A stretch of DNA of 64,000 bases from Mangifera indica (GCF_011075055.1 NC_058155.1:248001-312000); one strand, 5' to 3'; counted from the first letter of the stretch, positions 22,744 through 35,599 are shown. Notes: generated by a model not told the origin, from the letters alone. Numbers and translations: made by a program.

Positions 22744-25700
22744 TTCCTCCTCTCCTCAAAATGATTTTTCCTTAAATTGTCACCTATATCAAAAGGAGAA
22801 AGATCAGAAATATTAAATGTAGCACTAATATAATACTCACCAGGCAAATCTATCATGTAGGCATTATCATTGATTCATACAATCACTTAGAATGGACTAT
22901 CTTCTTTTGGTTGTAAGTTAGACTTTCTTTGCAGTGGAAACCTTTCTTTGTGCATATGCACCTAAGCCCAATCATGTGCTTCAAATACCACTTTCTTATG
23001 CCTTTTATTAGCTTCAATTGCATATTGCTCAATTCTCCTTTCTATGTGTTACCTAACCTTTGCATGGAATTATTTAACAAATTCAGCCTTTTTTCCCATC
23101 TATACTTTTTCATTCCTCAATGGTAATGGTATCAAATCTAATGAAGTTAATGAATTAAACCCATAAATGACTTTAAATGGAAAGGAATTTGTTGCTAAAT
23201 GTACACTCTTATTATAAGCAAACTTCACATGCGAAAACATTCTTCCTAACTCTTTAAGTTCTTTTGGATTATAGAATGCAACAAGGTAGTTATAATCCTA
23301 TTAACCACTTCTGTTTGCCTATCAATTTGTGGATAACAAGTAATAGAAAATAAGATTTTAGTTCCTAACTTTTCCCATAAAGTTTTTCAAAAGTAGCTTA
23401 AGAACTTTACATCTTGATCTGAAACTATTGTCCATGGCATTCCATGAAGTCGCACAACCTCTTTGAAGAAAAAAAATTAGTAATGTATGTTGCTTCATCG
23501 ATTTTGTGACATGGTATAAAGTGAGTCATCTTTGAAAACCTATCAATCATAACAAACATAGAATATCTACCCTTTTTAGACCTAGGTAAATCCAATACAA
23601 AGTCCATAGAAATGTCAGTCCAAGGTTCACTGGATATGGGCAAAGGCATATACAAACCATGCAAAACTTTGGACTTAGATTGCTTACATGTTATGCACTT
23701 CTCACAAATTAGCTCAATATTTCTTTTCATGTGTGTCTAAAAGAAAAACTCATCTAATACATCTAAAGTCTTCCTAACACCAAAGTGTCCTATTAAACCA
23801 CCTTTATACCTCTTTCTAACTAACAACTCTCTTAAAAATCTTTGAGGGATATATAATTAGTTTTATCTAAACAAATACCCTTCATACCTATAGAACTTCC
23901 CAAAGGCAGAGTTCTCACAAACACTAAGCACATTAGTAAAATCAAGATATGCTTAAATCAGGATAACTAACACATTAACTAAAATCAGGATATGTTTAGA
24001 GCCTAATAATTTTGTATTCAAAGTAGATATAAGTGCATACATATGAGATGATGCATCTGCCACAATGTTTCCTTTTCTAACTAGTACTTTATCATATAAA
24101 GAAACATTTCTATGAATTTCACCCACTTGGCATGCTTTTGATTTAGCTTACGTTATCTTTTTAAGTGTTTCATGGACTCATGATTAGTATGGATTACAAA
24201 CTCCTTGGGCTATAAATACTATTGCCATGTCTTTAAGGCCCGAACTAAAGCATATAACTCATTATCAAATAGTTTATCACTGCCTCACTAAGCTTTTCAC
24301 TAAAATATATTATAAGTCATCATTCTTGTATCAAAACAACCTCTATACTTGTATTAGACACATCACATTCAATCTCAAAAGTTTTAGTGAAATTAGGTAA
24401 TGCAAACAATAGTGAAGAACATAACTTCTTCTTAATCAAATTAAATGCATGTTGTTGCTCATCACCTCATTTGAAACCCACACTTTTCTTAACAACTATA
24501 ATCAATGGTAAGACTATTGTGTTAAAGTCTAACAAATCTCCTACAAAAACTTGCTAAACCATGAAAACTACACACCTCACTTACACCCTTAGGCATAGAC
24601 TACTCCTTAATAGCCCTAACCTTTTCCTCATCTATTTTAATTCTCTTTAATGTTATCATATAACCTAGAACATAATTTCCCAACACAAAAGGAAAACTTT
24701 TCCAAATTAGCATACAACTTTTCTTTCCTTAACATATCAAACACACAATGCAAATACCTAACATGTTCATCTAAACTCTTATTGTGCAATAATATATCAT
24801 CAAAGTAGACAACAACAAATTTTCCAATGAAAGCATACAAAACTTGATTCATTAGTCTTATGAAGGTACTAGCTGCATTGGCTAAACCAAAAGGCATTAC
24901 TAACTAGTCATATAAACCATATTTAGTTTTAAATGTTGTTTCTATTCGCTGCCCTCTTTATTCTAATTTGATGATATCCACTTTTTAAATCAATCTTAGA
25001 AAACACACAATAACCATACAATTCATCCAACATATCATCTAATCTAGATATGGGATGTTGATACTTTACAATGATTTTATTAATGACATGACAATCAATG
25101 CATATTTGCCATGTCTCATCCTTTTTAGGTGCAAGTAGTATTGGAACTAAACATGAACTCATGCTCTTTCTCATGTACCCCTTATTCATTAGCTCTTCAA
25201 CCTATCTTTGAAACTTATTTGTCTTCTCAAGATTGCTCTTCTATGCTGGTCTGTTTGGAATTGTAATTTCAATTGTGAAATCATTTTCATATTGTATTCC
25301 CTTTTTTATTGTAATCCATTAGGTGTCTCTTTAGGGAAAACATCTTTAAAGTCCTGCAAATGATTTGTAACAACACTAGGCAAGGAAATATCAAGGTTAG
25401 AGTGAGTGAAATAAGTGTTTTTTATACAAAAGTAAATACACTTGCCGTTTGGCTAGAAAAACAACCTTTACATCACTCTCTTTTGCACAAACACTCATTT
25501 TCTTTTCCTCATTTTTTCTCTTACACTCAACCTACCCATTTTGTTTTTGCATTCACTCTAGTATTTTGTCATTTTTTCCTTTAAGATATGCTATATTTTT
25601 CTCAGATTCCCTTGTTTAAAACTCTCCTTTTTTGCTTACTTTCTTTTATCCTCATTTAATCCTCATAAACTTGTCTAGGTGTTAAAGGCACAAGAGTGAA

Positions 25701-26560
25701 CAATCTCTCAATCATGGTGAAAGAATATGTATTCTTATATCCATCATGCATTACTCTCCTATCATATTGAAATAGATGCCCCAAAAGCAAGTGACTAGCA
25801 TGCATAAGTACAAAATCACATAACACTTCATCTTTATACCTACCAATAGTGAAAAGAACTAATACATTTTTTGTTACCTTAACCTCTCCAAAATTATTTA
25901 ACCATTATAACTTGTATGGTCTAGGATGTTTTGATGTAGGTAAGCTTAATTTCTCCACTCAATTGGTGCTAGCAATATTAATACAACTACCACAATCAAT
26001 AATCATACTACATACCTTATCTTTGATATGGAACCTCATGTAAAATATGTTATTGCATTGCACTTCATCCTTATCTTTCATTTGTATGTTCAAAGCATGT
26101 CTTGCTACAAATAGCTCTCCAGCGATAGGGTATTCCATGCCATTATCATCATCCTTTAATGGTGACATAGACTCAACATCGGATTCACCCTCAGTTTCAA
26201 TATCACCATTATATCTTAAAATCATTGTGCACTTATTAGGTTATTGTGATGCAATGTAACCTCTCCTCAAGCAACAAAAACACTTGATATCTCAATTTTG
26301 GCATTGTGTTTGTTGCCTCCAACTTCGTTTGCCTTAGGTAATTTGGCCTTAGGCTTAAAAATAGCCTTGTCATCCCTTTTGCACCAATTCATTTTCCAAG
26401 AAGATAAAGATCCTCAATTCTACTTGTATCTAGTGGTGTTGCTCTTTCATTTAAGTTATCTTTCTACTTTCATTGCCATATGCACCATATCTTCTAACTC
26501 CACATAATATTGCAACTCCACCACATTAGCTATATCATGGTTTAATCCATATGGATTTTT
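22744..26560 (-). pseudogene. gypsy-2 gag-pol, degenerate
   Basis: On the minus strand from right to left. The gag tail is at about 26555-26300 (VELEDMVHMAMKVERQL), with a decayed CCHC knuckle near 26270-26230. The protease is at 26225-25959 (SMIIDCGSCINIAS, where Cys replaces a usual Gly after the catalytic Asp). RT is at 25189-24929 (PKKDETWQICIDCHVIN, FSKIDLKSGYHQIRI) and 24897-24637 ([26 protein letters not shown]). The integrase zinc region and core are at 23730-23425 ([42 protein letters not shown]). RNase H between 24600 and 24000 is heavily broken. Not functional. Confidence 0.85.
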
Positions 26561-26790
26561 TTTTATGGATGATTTTAATTTCGTCCCAAAATGTCACTTT
26601 TAAGAATAATTGTATTTTTGTAGCGAAATGATAATTTTAGCGGGACAAAATTAATTTCGTCCCTAAAAGCATAGGATTTATTTTTAGGGATGATTTCATC
26701 CCAAAAAAGTAAGATTTATTTTTAGGGATGATTTTAAATTAGTCATAGAATGTCACTTTTAAGGATGATTTTATTTTTGTAATACCTCTT
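26561..26790. repeat. Duplicated palindrome-rich repeat, period about 159 bp
   Basis: The blocks ggatgattttaatttcgtcc... (26567) and ggatgattttaaattagtc... (26726) are copies; both include an aatgtcacttttaag word and end atttttgta. Between them gggacaaaattaatttcgtccc is nearly palindromic and tttttagggatgatttt is repeated. It abuts the truncated gag of gypsy-2. It resembles the ends of a DNA transposon or MITE, but I could not define termini. Confidence 0.65.
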
Positions 26791-28293
26791 ATAATTATCT
26801 AACATTTCATTTAATACCCTAATATGTTGTTTTGTATCGAAATGCATCTATTTATTCCTAACATTTCATTTAAAACCTTCACACATTGTTTAATATCAAA
26901 ATGCAAGAAACATTGAGCTCACACTTTGTATCAACCTTAGTAGAGACATTTACAAACATATTTTCTGTATTTAAACACACTTGGGGTGAAATTTGGATAA
27001 AGTATTATATTGGATAAAATCTTAGATAAACTATTGTATTGGGTGCAATCCCAGATCAACTAGTATACATGAGCAAAATTCAAGAGAACTATTATAAATA
27101 AGGGATTCTTTATAAGTGGTTATTCAAGCAATTTTCTTGAATAAGTGGACATAAAAGGCTTAGAAAAGAAAACTTTGAACCATTATAAATCTATAATACC
27201 CACATGTATGTCTTACGTGGATTTAGAAGAGAAAATTAAGTGATACAATACTATATATGCTAGATAGACACCCGTGTATAATGTTGCATGGATTTAGTTT
27301 AAATAAGACATAAATGTTATGTTTTAAGGATTCAAATCCTTATCCAAATACACGTATTCACCTAAACGAGAAAGAGAGAATTTGAGTCTGACTATCCAAC
27401 ACCCTTGCAGCAGTTCTGATGATATAGTGACCAAGAGGAAAGAGAAAAGAAAGTCTTGTGACTAGCTCTACTGTGATAGTATTACTAAAAGGTAAATAGG
27501 AATCTTCTCCTTCTTTTTTACATGGTTATGTGTAGATTGAGGCTCAAACTTTATCAAAGGGATGATATGATGATTTGTGTTGAATTCTTCACAATTTGAT
27601 AATGTATGATCATGTTATGATGGAGTTAATGTTATTTTGTTGTTGAAATCTTTATGGAATAAGTAATTCAACCTAGTACTTTGTTGATGAATGTCGTGTG
27701 ATCCTATGTCAAGTTTTCATGATTTCAGTCTTTGTTACATAGGATTTATTGGAGTAGTCATGTGAACTGATGATTGATGAGGTAGTCTTTATTATATGTT
27801 GATTTGTGTCAGATTGTACCTTGCAATGCTACCTTATTAGATTAATGTTTAGTGATGTTTTTGGGATAACTCTTGTTTATGTATTGGCTGAGAAATTACT
27901 CAGACAGAACTAAATTAATAGAGTATTTTGTAGAACTAAGCAAATCATAAAATAGATAGGCAAAATTCTATTTATGGGTTTCGACACACGACCGTGTGGT
28001 ATAAGACACACGCCCATGTGTATGAAGCCCAAAATTTAGTGAAATGTTTTTAGTGATCCAATGGCCATTGGACATCGTTAACCATTGAATGATCAACTGT
28101 GACATGTGGACTACCTGTGTATAACTGTACGACGACTATGGGTAGGATAAAATGACTAGAATACCCCTGATAAGTGGTGTCGTTGAGATAAGTGAAGAAA
28201 AGGAAAGTGCATTAATTTACAAAAAAGGGCACACACCCGTGTTACTAGAGACATACCCTGTCTATGTAGAAAAATGTTATAGAGGGTCATGTA
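26791..28293. other. Unassigned sequence, LTR/UTR-like
   Basis: I recognise no coding motif. Bases 27980-28270 contain paired words of the cacacgaccgtgtgg, acacacgcccatgtgt and cacacacccgtgtt type. In my experience these are common in LTRs and UTRs of plant gypsy elements, so this may be a decayed LTR. Confidence 0.35.
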
Positions 28294-30751
28294 TGTTAGG
28301 GCAGGTGTCCTAGAGCCAATCGAATTTGACATTTTTAGATGTAATTTTGTATTAATGATTAATAAGGGATTTATTGTTATTCAATTCATATGTTATCTAT
28401 ATATATATATATGATCATACAAATAACACGCCTTTAGAATGTTGGAATTATGACAAAGGGATCACATGACTGATCGTGAGAACCTTATGTACACTTTTAA
28501 TGGTTATTCTATAAACTTCCATAATCCCAACATTACAATGAACGAGGGCACATGTAATGATGATGAGATTATTATAATGTTAAGCGATCCCATAAAAAAT
28601 GGCTACAGTTCTTAAGTGGCAAAACTATTGTAAACAACTTGGTACAACATATAAGTACACGTTGTAAACATATTCATTGGACTGACCTATCAGAGGATTT
28701 CCATATGGATAATTACTCTAGTAACTATGGAATAAATTCTCTAAATACTGTGGGGGCATGTAATTTGTCTTGAGATCACCAGACCATCTTGTGTGAAGAT
28801 GGGTATGGTCTGACACTATCAAACTTGTCATTGCTATTGAGGTAACTATAAAGGTAGTAATCACCAATATCGTGAGATACATGAAGGCTATAGTTGATCG
28901 ATAAAGGATTCGTCACTTTTGAGCACAGGAAAAAGAGAATATTGAATGACATCTATGATAACTTGAATCTATAGCCACAGTGGGATAAGTTTTTAGCTTA
29001 ATCCGTATTAGTCATTGATGTGTATCAGTTTATATCAATGAATCACTAAGATAATCATATTTCTATGTCTCAACCTCGAGAGATATTGATTGAAATGATT
29101 GAATTACATGTAACTATGATGTTGTAAAGCTTAAGAGATATCTGTTGACACTTTATTGCTTGAGTAGCCATAATGTTTTACTAAAGGCTAATCTTGGTCT
29201 GTATCTAGATTCGCTTTGAATCTAGAAACTACTAATTTGATAGAGAGCTTATGGGTCATATGTATATAGAAGTTAAATCAAACTCAAAAGAGTGGATTGT
29301 TAGTTGATAATCTTGGTGTTTAGGAAAGAGAAAAAGATTGCAAATAGATTGGGTTTGCCTAACAGCTTGAGAAGACTCCATTTGACTATGCCTTGATAAA
29401 AGTGCACGACTATGCATCTTAATGTGCCAACCATGCACTTAGTGGTCATGGTGCTAACCATGCAAATGCATGGCACGATTAGCACCATGAAAAGAATAAA
29501 TAAATAAATAAAGGCATGCACAGTTGGACAAAAGAATATCCACCCGTACAATGCTTGAAATATGACAGCTATGCATGTTTACATGTCAATCATGCATGTA
29601 TGTATTGAAGGATGTCCTACATGCATAAAATTGTAACACCCAGATTTAGGTATGTCGGTAAACTCTACTTTCAAAATTACCCCTAGAGTTGATTTTATAA
29701 CTTCTTGTTTAAAACAATTGTAAAAGAATTATTTAAAACTACTAAATGAGCAATAATTTTCAAAGGGGGTAAAATGGTCATTTTAGAAAGATTTAAGAGA
29801 CAAAGTGGGAATGTAAATTGAATGGTACACTTTGAATTATATGATGGTACTAAGCGTTTTTAGTGATTGGCTAAGGATAAAATAGTCATTAATAGAGAAG
29901 ATTAAGGGTAAATTAGTCCAAAATGCTTATAAAACAACCAAACTATTCATTTTCTTCTTCCTTGGCTGAGAATTCTCCATAATTTTACTTAAGTTTTTCT
30001 TCAAACAAAAATTCACCAAAAAACCTAGCTAAACCACCTAATTTCCAAAGCCTCTAGTTATAAAAGTGTAGATATATCAATTCTGGTAAGTTTTAAGATA
30101 AAAAGTTTAATTTTTAAGAGATTTCAAGTTTAGAGTTTTAATGGATAATTATGTTTTGGTTGATTAAGGTTGCTAGGAAGAAGAAAAGAATGAGGATAGA
30201 CTTAAATCACCTAATTAGCAAAGAAAATGTAAGAATTTCATACTTTACATACTTGAAGTAATTTGAGTTAGGTTATTTAAATAACCTTTACTTATATAAG
30301 TGTATAAGGTATTAGAATTAATGTGATTTATGCTTAAAAGAATAAAGAAATTCATTAGGATTTATGATGTAATTTTTCCCATAAGGGTATTTTAGACATT
30401 TCATATCCTTGGGGTTAGCTTAGTGGATTTTGTGTGTTGAATATGTGAGAAATGATGAATTGATGAAAGAATTTGCACTAAAGGTAAGCATGTAATTTTT
30501 GACCATAAGGGTAAAAATGTCATTGGATGTGATTTAGGTTAATTTTTGCTTAATTATGTGCATGATATGTGGAATAACCCTTATATTAAGCCTATATTGT
30601 ATATTTTGAAATTAATTTGATGTATGAGATATATATAAATGCATGAGAAAATAATATGATGTTTGATAAGGACTGAAAAGAATAAGGGAAAACATTAAAT
30701 GAGCATATTTCATATTATGGTTATATATGTATGCATGAGGAATCATAGCAT

Positions 30752-31048
30752 ATGCATTATTTTAGAAAAATAAAGAAAGAGGAAAAACATTTTCTAAGTT
30801 ATGCATGTTTTCAGAAAATGGAAAACAAGTGTTTTTGGTTTTATAATGACTTATTTGATACAGGAAAGCAGAAAGCATGTTTAAAATCCTCTCACGTGAG
30901 CTGTACTATGTGGACAGCAAAGAAAGATATCAGTTGTACTGTGTGGACAACAAAGAAAGATATTAGTTGTACTGTGTGGACAACAAAGAAAGATATTAGT
31001 TGTACTGTGTGGATAACAAAGAAAAAAAATAGAGAAATATGCGTGTAA
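30752..31048 (+). other. 98-codon open frame in the solo LTR, conserved in the second LTR copy
   Basis: This frame begins MHYFRKIKKEEKHFL and ends in four 11-residue repeats of the SCTVWTTKKDI type encoded by a 33-bp minisatellite. A colinear 102-codon frame exists in the opposite-strand LTR at 60188-59880, beginning MHDLRKIKKEEKHFL. No family is recognised. Shared openness may simply reflect shared ancestry of the LTR, so I do not call it a gene. Confidence 0.35.
30898..31030 (+). repeat. 33-bp minisatellite, 4 units
   Basis: Units begin at about 30900, 30933, 30966 and 30999 (gttgtactgtgtggacaac...). The third is nearly identical to the second; the first and last are diverged. The same array, with one shortened unit, lies at about 59930-60050 in reverse. 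Confidence 0.88.
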
Positions 31049-32009
31049 GAAAGGATTGTACCTTGTATGGTAACTGCGAGTACTGTCTTATGTAGTCTAG
31101 ACCGATCAATGAAAATATTTGACAAAAAAAAGAATTAGCAAATATTTTATGAAAGTCATTTGCATTAAAATCATGCATGCAAGCCTATGTGGTTGATAAA
31201 AAGTTGAGAAAGATGCACGATTAGAAAATAGAAAAGTCATGGCACTCATACATGCATAAATCATAACGAGTGAATCATATTTGTATAGTAAAAAAATGAA
31301 TAAATGGGTGAAAAAAGAGAATTATGATATATGTTTAATGTATGTTCTGTGTCAATTATTTTGTATGTGAATAGCCCAAACACGCTAAGTATGGAAGAAA
31401 TTAGTACTAGTATGAAATACTTTGAGTATTGAGTATGATTTTCTTATTGAGTCGTGGTCGCTCACTCTGTTTAATTTAATATTTTACAAGTAAAGAGTTA
31501 CAGCAAAGGTTTCCAAGAAGCACTAGTAAGTCATGAGGCTAAAGGAGGAAGACATTATATTTTTATTGATTTATATGTTTTTGATGTATATGTGAATATA
31601 TGCATATATATATATATATATATATATATACTTGATATAAATATTGGTGGATATGTATATATTTTGTTTCCTATATGTATATATGTGATTGTGTATATAT
31701 ATCTATATATGTATGTATATATGACTAGTTATTAAAATTGGTTATAAAGTTTCTGTGGGTGGTAATTTTATGATAGCTATTATTAAGTATTTATTTTGTT
31801 AATTATGATTAAGTTGATGAAAATCTAGTTGGTTAGTAAGATTGGTTTGTGTGAATTGCTAATTAGGAGTGTTATAGGACATAATAAAAAAAAAATTCCC
31901 CAGGCCCTCTAAAATAAAGGAACTTTTACCGTTTTTCTATAACACACCTATTGGTTAAGAAATGTTACAAAAATTCTAATAAAGCTCGGACACCTAGACA
32001 GATATATAA

Positions 32010-32830
32010 TGATGCAAATCTCATAGATGAACTACATGGCCTTACACGTAATCAAGGAATCTATGAACTTAGAAAAGCTAAATCAGATTTCAATTTAAAG
32101 AAAACCTTGACCCAATGCCTATAATTGACACGAACCAAAAGTATAAAAGCCTTGACCTAATGATTATGGATAATCATGAACCAAAAGTATAAGTTGACAC
32201 CACACTCTAGAATAAAAAAAAAAGTGATAAGTCATATTTAAACACCACAAAAAAATATTTTTGATAAGTTCATGAGTTCTCAAAAAAATCGAGAGAAAAG
32301 ATTTCATAATTTCATTATGCCAATGTATATTATCTATCCTAAGGTTACACGATTATTTATAGCCCTAGTCTAAATAAGATAATAACAAACATAATCTCTA
32401 GGATAATAACAATCCCAATCTGAATAATAATTCTAATCTAAGTAATAATTCTATTGTAATTATAATTCCTCAAGAAAATATAACTAAGATTTTTAAAATA
32501 AATAAAACTCTTAAACAACTAGAAAACTAGATATACTAAGAAGTTTAACTTTAATTGAATTCTCTTGTATTTTTTTCACATGAATTTTCACCTAATCAAG
32601 CTTTATTTTCATATTTTGACAAGTAAAAATGTCACCAAAGATGTGTCATATCATTTACCATGTGTTTCATGCTCTCTACATCATTTGTTGCGTTATCCTC
32701 AAGTGCTACATCATGCTTTTTACCTTTAGCTTGTGTCTTCAATGTTCTCAATACTATTTAGCCTTCCACACTTTTGTCATAGTACTTCATTATTGGATCA
32801 CACATTCTTAGTTTTCTATGGATCACATCA
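32010..32830 (-). repeat. Left LTR (3') of the near-empty element
   Basis: Starts tgatgcaaatctcat and ends tggatcacatca. It is homologous to 33107-33972 and to 21929-22743. Confidence 0.85.
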
Positions 32831-33058
32831 TTCCTTCTCTCCTCAAAAGGATTTGTCCTCAAATCATCACTTTCAATGAAACTTTTATCTTGACTTGATA
32901 ACATCATTGTAATATGCAAATTATGTTAGAAAAGACCTCACACACTCTCTCACGTGTTTCATTCCTCTCCAAGAAAAAAATATCACTCAATCACTGATGT
33001 TTGCACACTTTAAATTGTTTTTTTAATTTCATTTTTTTTGTTTTCATTTTTTTTCTTT

Positions 33059-33078
33059 ATATATATATATATATATAT
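33059..33078. repeat. (TA)n microsatellite
   Basis: An uninterrupted AT tract inside the 276-bp interior of the near-empty element. Confidence 0.9.
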
Positions 33079-33090
33079 TTTTTAAAGCGA

Positions 33091-33103
33091 AGCTCTAATA
33101 CCA
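33091..33103 (-). other. Primer-binding site of the near-empty element
   Basis: The minus strand reads TGGTATTAGAGCT three bases inside the right LTR, the same variant of the initiator tRNA-Met site used by gypsy-1. Confidence 0.8.
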
Positions 33104-33106
33104 AAC

Positions 33107-33972
33107 TAATGCAATCTTATAGATGAACTATGAGACCCTACACGTAAACAATGAAACTAAAAACCTAGAAAAGCTAAATCAAATTTCAAAATTAAAGAAA
33201 ACCTTAACCCAATGCCTATAATTGACACAAACCAAAAGTATAAAAACCTTAACCCAATGATTATAGATAATCACGAACCAAAGATATAAAAACATTGACC
33301 CGATGTTTATAATTGACATGAACCAAAAGTATAAGTTGACAACACACTTTAGAATAGAAAAGAAGGAGAGTGACAAATCATATTTGAACACCACAAGAAA
33401 ATATTCTTGATAAGCTCATGAGTTCTCAAAAAAATTAAGAGAAAAGATCTCACAATTTCATTATGTCAATATGTATCACCTATTTCAGGGTTACACGATT
33501 ATTTACAGCCCTAGTCTAAATAGGATAATAACAAACATAATCTCTAGGATAATAACAATCATAATCTGAATAATAATCCTAATCTAAGTAATAATTCTAT
33601 TGTAATTAAAATTCCTAAATAAAATAAAACTAAGACATTTAAAACAAATAAAACTTCTAAACAACTAGAAAACTAGAAATACTAGGAAGTTGAACTTTAG
33701 TTTAATTCTCTTGTTTTCATCACATGGATTTTCACCTCATCAAGCTTCCTTTTTCATATTTTGACAAGTGAAATGTCACTAAAGATATGTCATTAGATTT
33801 CTCATGTGTTTGATGCTTTCCATATCATTTGTTGTGTCATCCTCGAGTGCCACATCATGCTTCTAACTTTTAGCTTGTGTCTTCAATGTTCTCAATGCTA
33901 TCTAGCCTACCACTCATGCTGTCGTCCTTTATTATTGGATCACACATTCTTGGTCTTCCATAGATCACATCA
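33107..33972 (-). repeat. Right LTR (5') of the near-empty element
   Basis: Starts taatgcaatcttatag (TG decayed to TA) and ends tagatcacatca, followed by the duplication tataa. Confidence 0.85.
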
Positions 33973-34360
33973 TATAAGGCATAATTATTTGAATATTTAA
34001 GTGAGATGAAAAGGAGTAAAACCCTAGCTGTCGCTCATTCATTCTTTCTTTCCTTTTGCATGAATGTTGAATCCAATCATGAGCCCTAGTAGCCTCTTTG
34101 CTTGGATTTCCTTTGTCATGTTTATGCTCTACGTGAATACTAAGGTGGCAACTCATAAGATAGTGTTCTTTTTCTTGCCACATAAAGGTTGAAGGAGCAA
34201 TCAATGCAAGTATAAACCTAAAACACTCTATAAGTGTTTTTTCATGTTCATAAATGTATATTTAAAATGGGTATCCTGTTAGGGTTTTCAGGTTTATATG
34301 ATTTAAAAATTTTTAAATTCCACTGCATTACGAATTATCAGTCTCCTAAAAACCTTGCAG

Positions 34361-34374
34361 TGGTATCAAAGCCA
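34361..34374 (+). other. copia-2 primer-binding site
   Basis: tggtatcaaagcca, one base after the LTR end. It is the initiator tRNA-Met complement with one change (AGAGC to AAAGC). Confidence 0.8.
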
Positions 34375-35599
34375 CATTTTAGCATATATTCATGAAATTA
34401 TATCTTCCAATTATTTTGATTAATTTTATATACTGATTGCATGTGATCGAATTAATCAAGACTGATAAAATTGATAAAGATAATTTGCAATCATGTTGTT
34501 ACATGATTTTTTGAGTATCATGTACAATGTAAATTATGCTGAATTATCGAGTTATGATTCCTAAATTTTTTTTTTAGTTTTGTTGACATATGTAGGTTTA
34601 ATTATTGGTTAAATGTCATAGGTTTTGTGGTGTTGCACGAAATATCCTTTGAATCCTGTTAATTGCATGATCCAAGGGTTGTCACCAGAGTGAGTATAGT
34701 TTATGTGTTGTATTCCTTCACCCAAGTGATTGACTTGCCCAAAACTGGAAGGCTTTTTAGATTTTTCATCACTGGAAAACCTAAAAAGCTATGAATAAAG
34801 ATTAAAGCATAAAACACGATTGGTCTAACTATGATTGTTTCGTGGTGCCTTGGCACCATATGTGTGGCATGGCTGAACAAATTTTTGTCCAGCCATTATA
34901 ACACCCATTTCAAAAATACTACACTTCAAAGGAAAATGCTACTTAAATTGACTACTTGAGAATTTCATTTAAAAAAATATAAAATATAATTAATATTTAA
35001 ATAAAATGTCTTTATTAATACAGTTAAAAAATAACCAAAATACCCTTTAAAATAATAACTAATGTCAAAAAGTGTCAAAAGATGTTCATAAAACCAAAAC
35101 AATTAAAAACATGAAGTCTAACATAGTACTACTACTAGTCCCACAACCATTACGATTGCCTATACTTGCATAAGCAAAAGTAAGAGGATGAGTGATAAAC
35201 TAATTTCTCCAAAATGCCCTCGACCTTAAATTCTATCATCTGGAGTTGGCATCAAACTCTCTACTGAAATATGACAAGTCTTAGTTACTAAATTGTTGTT
35301 CATACTTTACTTAAGGTTTACTGGGCTATGTATCTTTCTTTCAAGTGGAACTATGTCCTTGCCTAGTCACTAACAAACCATTCCGCCGAATTCCTACTTG
35401 GTGTGATATTATTAAAATCGGTGGAAGCATATACATTTGGAAGTTAAGCTGTGATTGTATACTAATGTGTCTATATCTTTTTGGGGTCATACCTTATAAA
35501 TTGTTGCCTTTACACTAAACCATGTCCAATCTAAATATATGGATAAGACTCTATACAAGTTGTAGACTAGGTGAAAATCCAATCTAGATTACTTGAGAA
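34375..35599 (+). other. copia-2 leader and missing gag region
   Basis: No gag or protease motif can be read. The stretch from about 34898 (taacacccatttc) to 35560 has a different character from the leader and may be another decayed insertion; no ends could be defined. Confidence 0.4.

Larger units (their letters stand above)
21929..26560 (-). mobile_element. Ty3/gypsy element (gypsy-2), right end missing
   Basis: One LTR (21929-22743) is followed by degenerate pol and gag on the minus strand. The 5' LTR, primer site and N-terminal gag are missing: sequence past 26560 is a different repeat. The left LTR interrupts the LINE RT. Bases just inside it (ttcctcctctcctcaaaa at 22744) are almost the same as the start of the interior of the small element at 32831, so the two are one family. 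Confidence 0.8.
29632..31969 (+). mobile_element. Solo LTR of a Tekay/Del-like chromovirus, 2338 bp
   Basis: Starts TGTAACACCC, ends GAAATGTTACA, and is flanked by a perfect 5-bp duplication aaaat (29627-29631 and 31970-31974). It has no interior, so it is a solo LTR left by LTR-LTR recombination. It is homologous along most of its length, in opposite orientation, to the LTR at 59153-61309 of the chromovirus at the right edge. It contains a 33-bp minisatellite at 30898-31030 and a TA tract at 31613-31630. Confidence 0.92.
32010..33972 (-). mobile_element. Near-empty LTR element (TRIM/LARD-like), gypsy-2 family
   Basis: Direct LTRs 32010-32830 (821 bp) and 33107-33972 (866 bp) flank only 276 bp of interior. 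A perfect 5-bp duplication tataa (32005-32009 and 33973-33977) marks it as one insertion. The interior keeps a minus-strand primer-binding site (33091-33103) and a purine tract GAGGAGAGAAGGAA next to the left LTR, but no coding sequence. LTR blocks and the first interior bases match gypsy-2 (21929-22780), so it is probably a deletion derivative able to move only in trans. It lies 35 bases from the aaaat duplication of the solo LTR, inside the copia-2 LTR. Confidence 0.88.
28294..34359 (+). repeat. copia-2 5' LTR, in three pieces
   Basis: Pieces 28294-29631, 31975-32009 and 33978-34359 make up the LTR. The end is placed at the CA of ccttgca just before the primer site. The first piece aligns with 37587-38337. 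A TA microsatellite lies near 28398-28411. The middle piece is only 35 bases, because two elements landed close together. Confidence 0.72.

Noticed and set aside
29256..29551. Minus-strand frames of 60-83 codons in the copia-2 LTR
   Set aside because: Overlapping frames in sequence rich in atgcatg words; no family motif.
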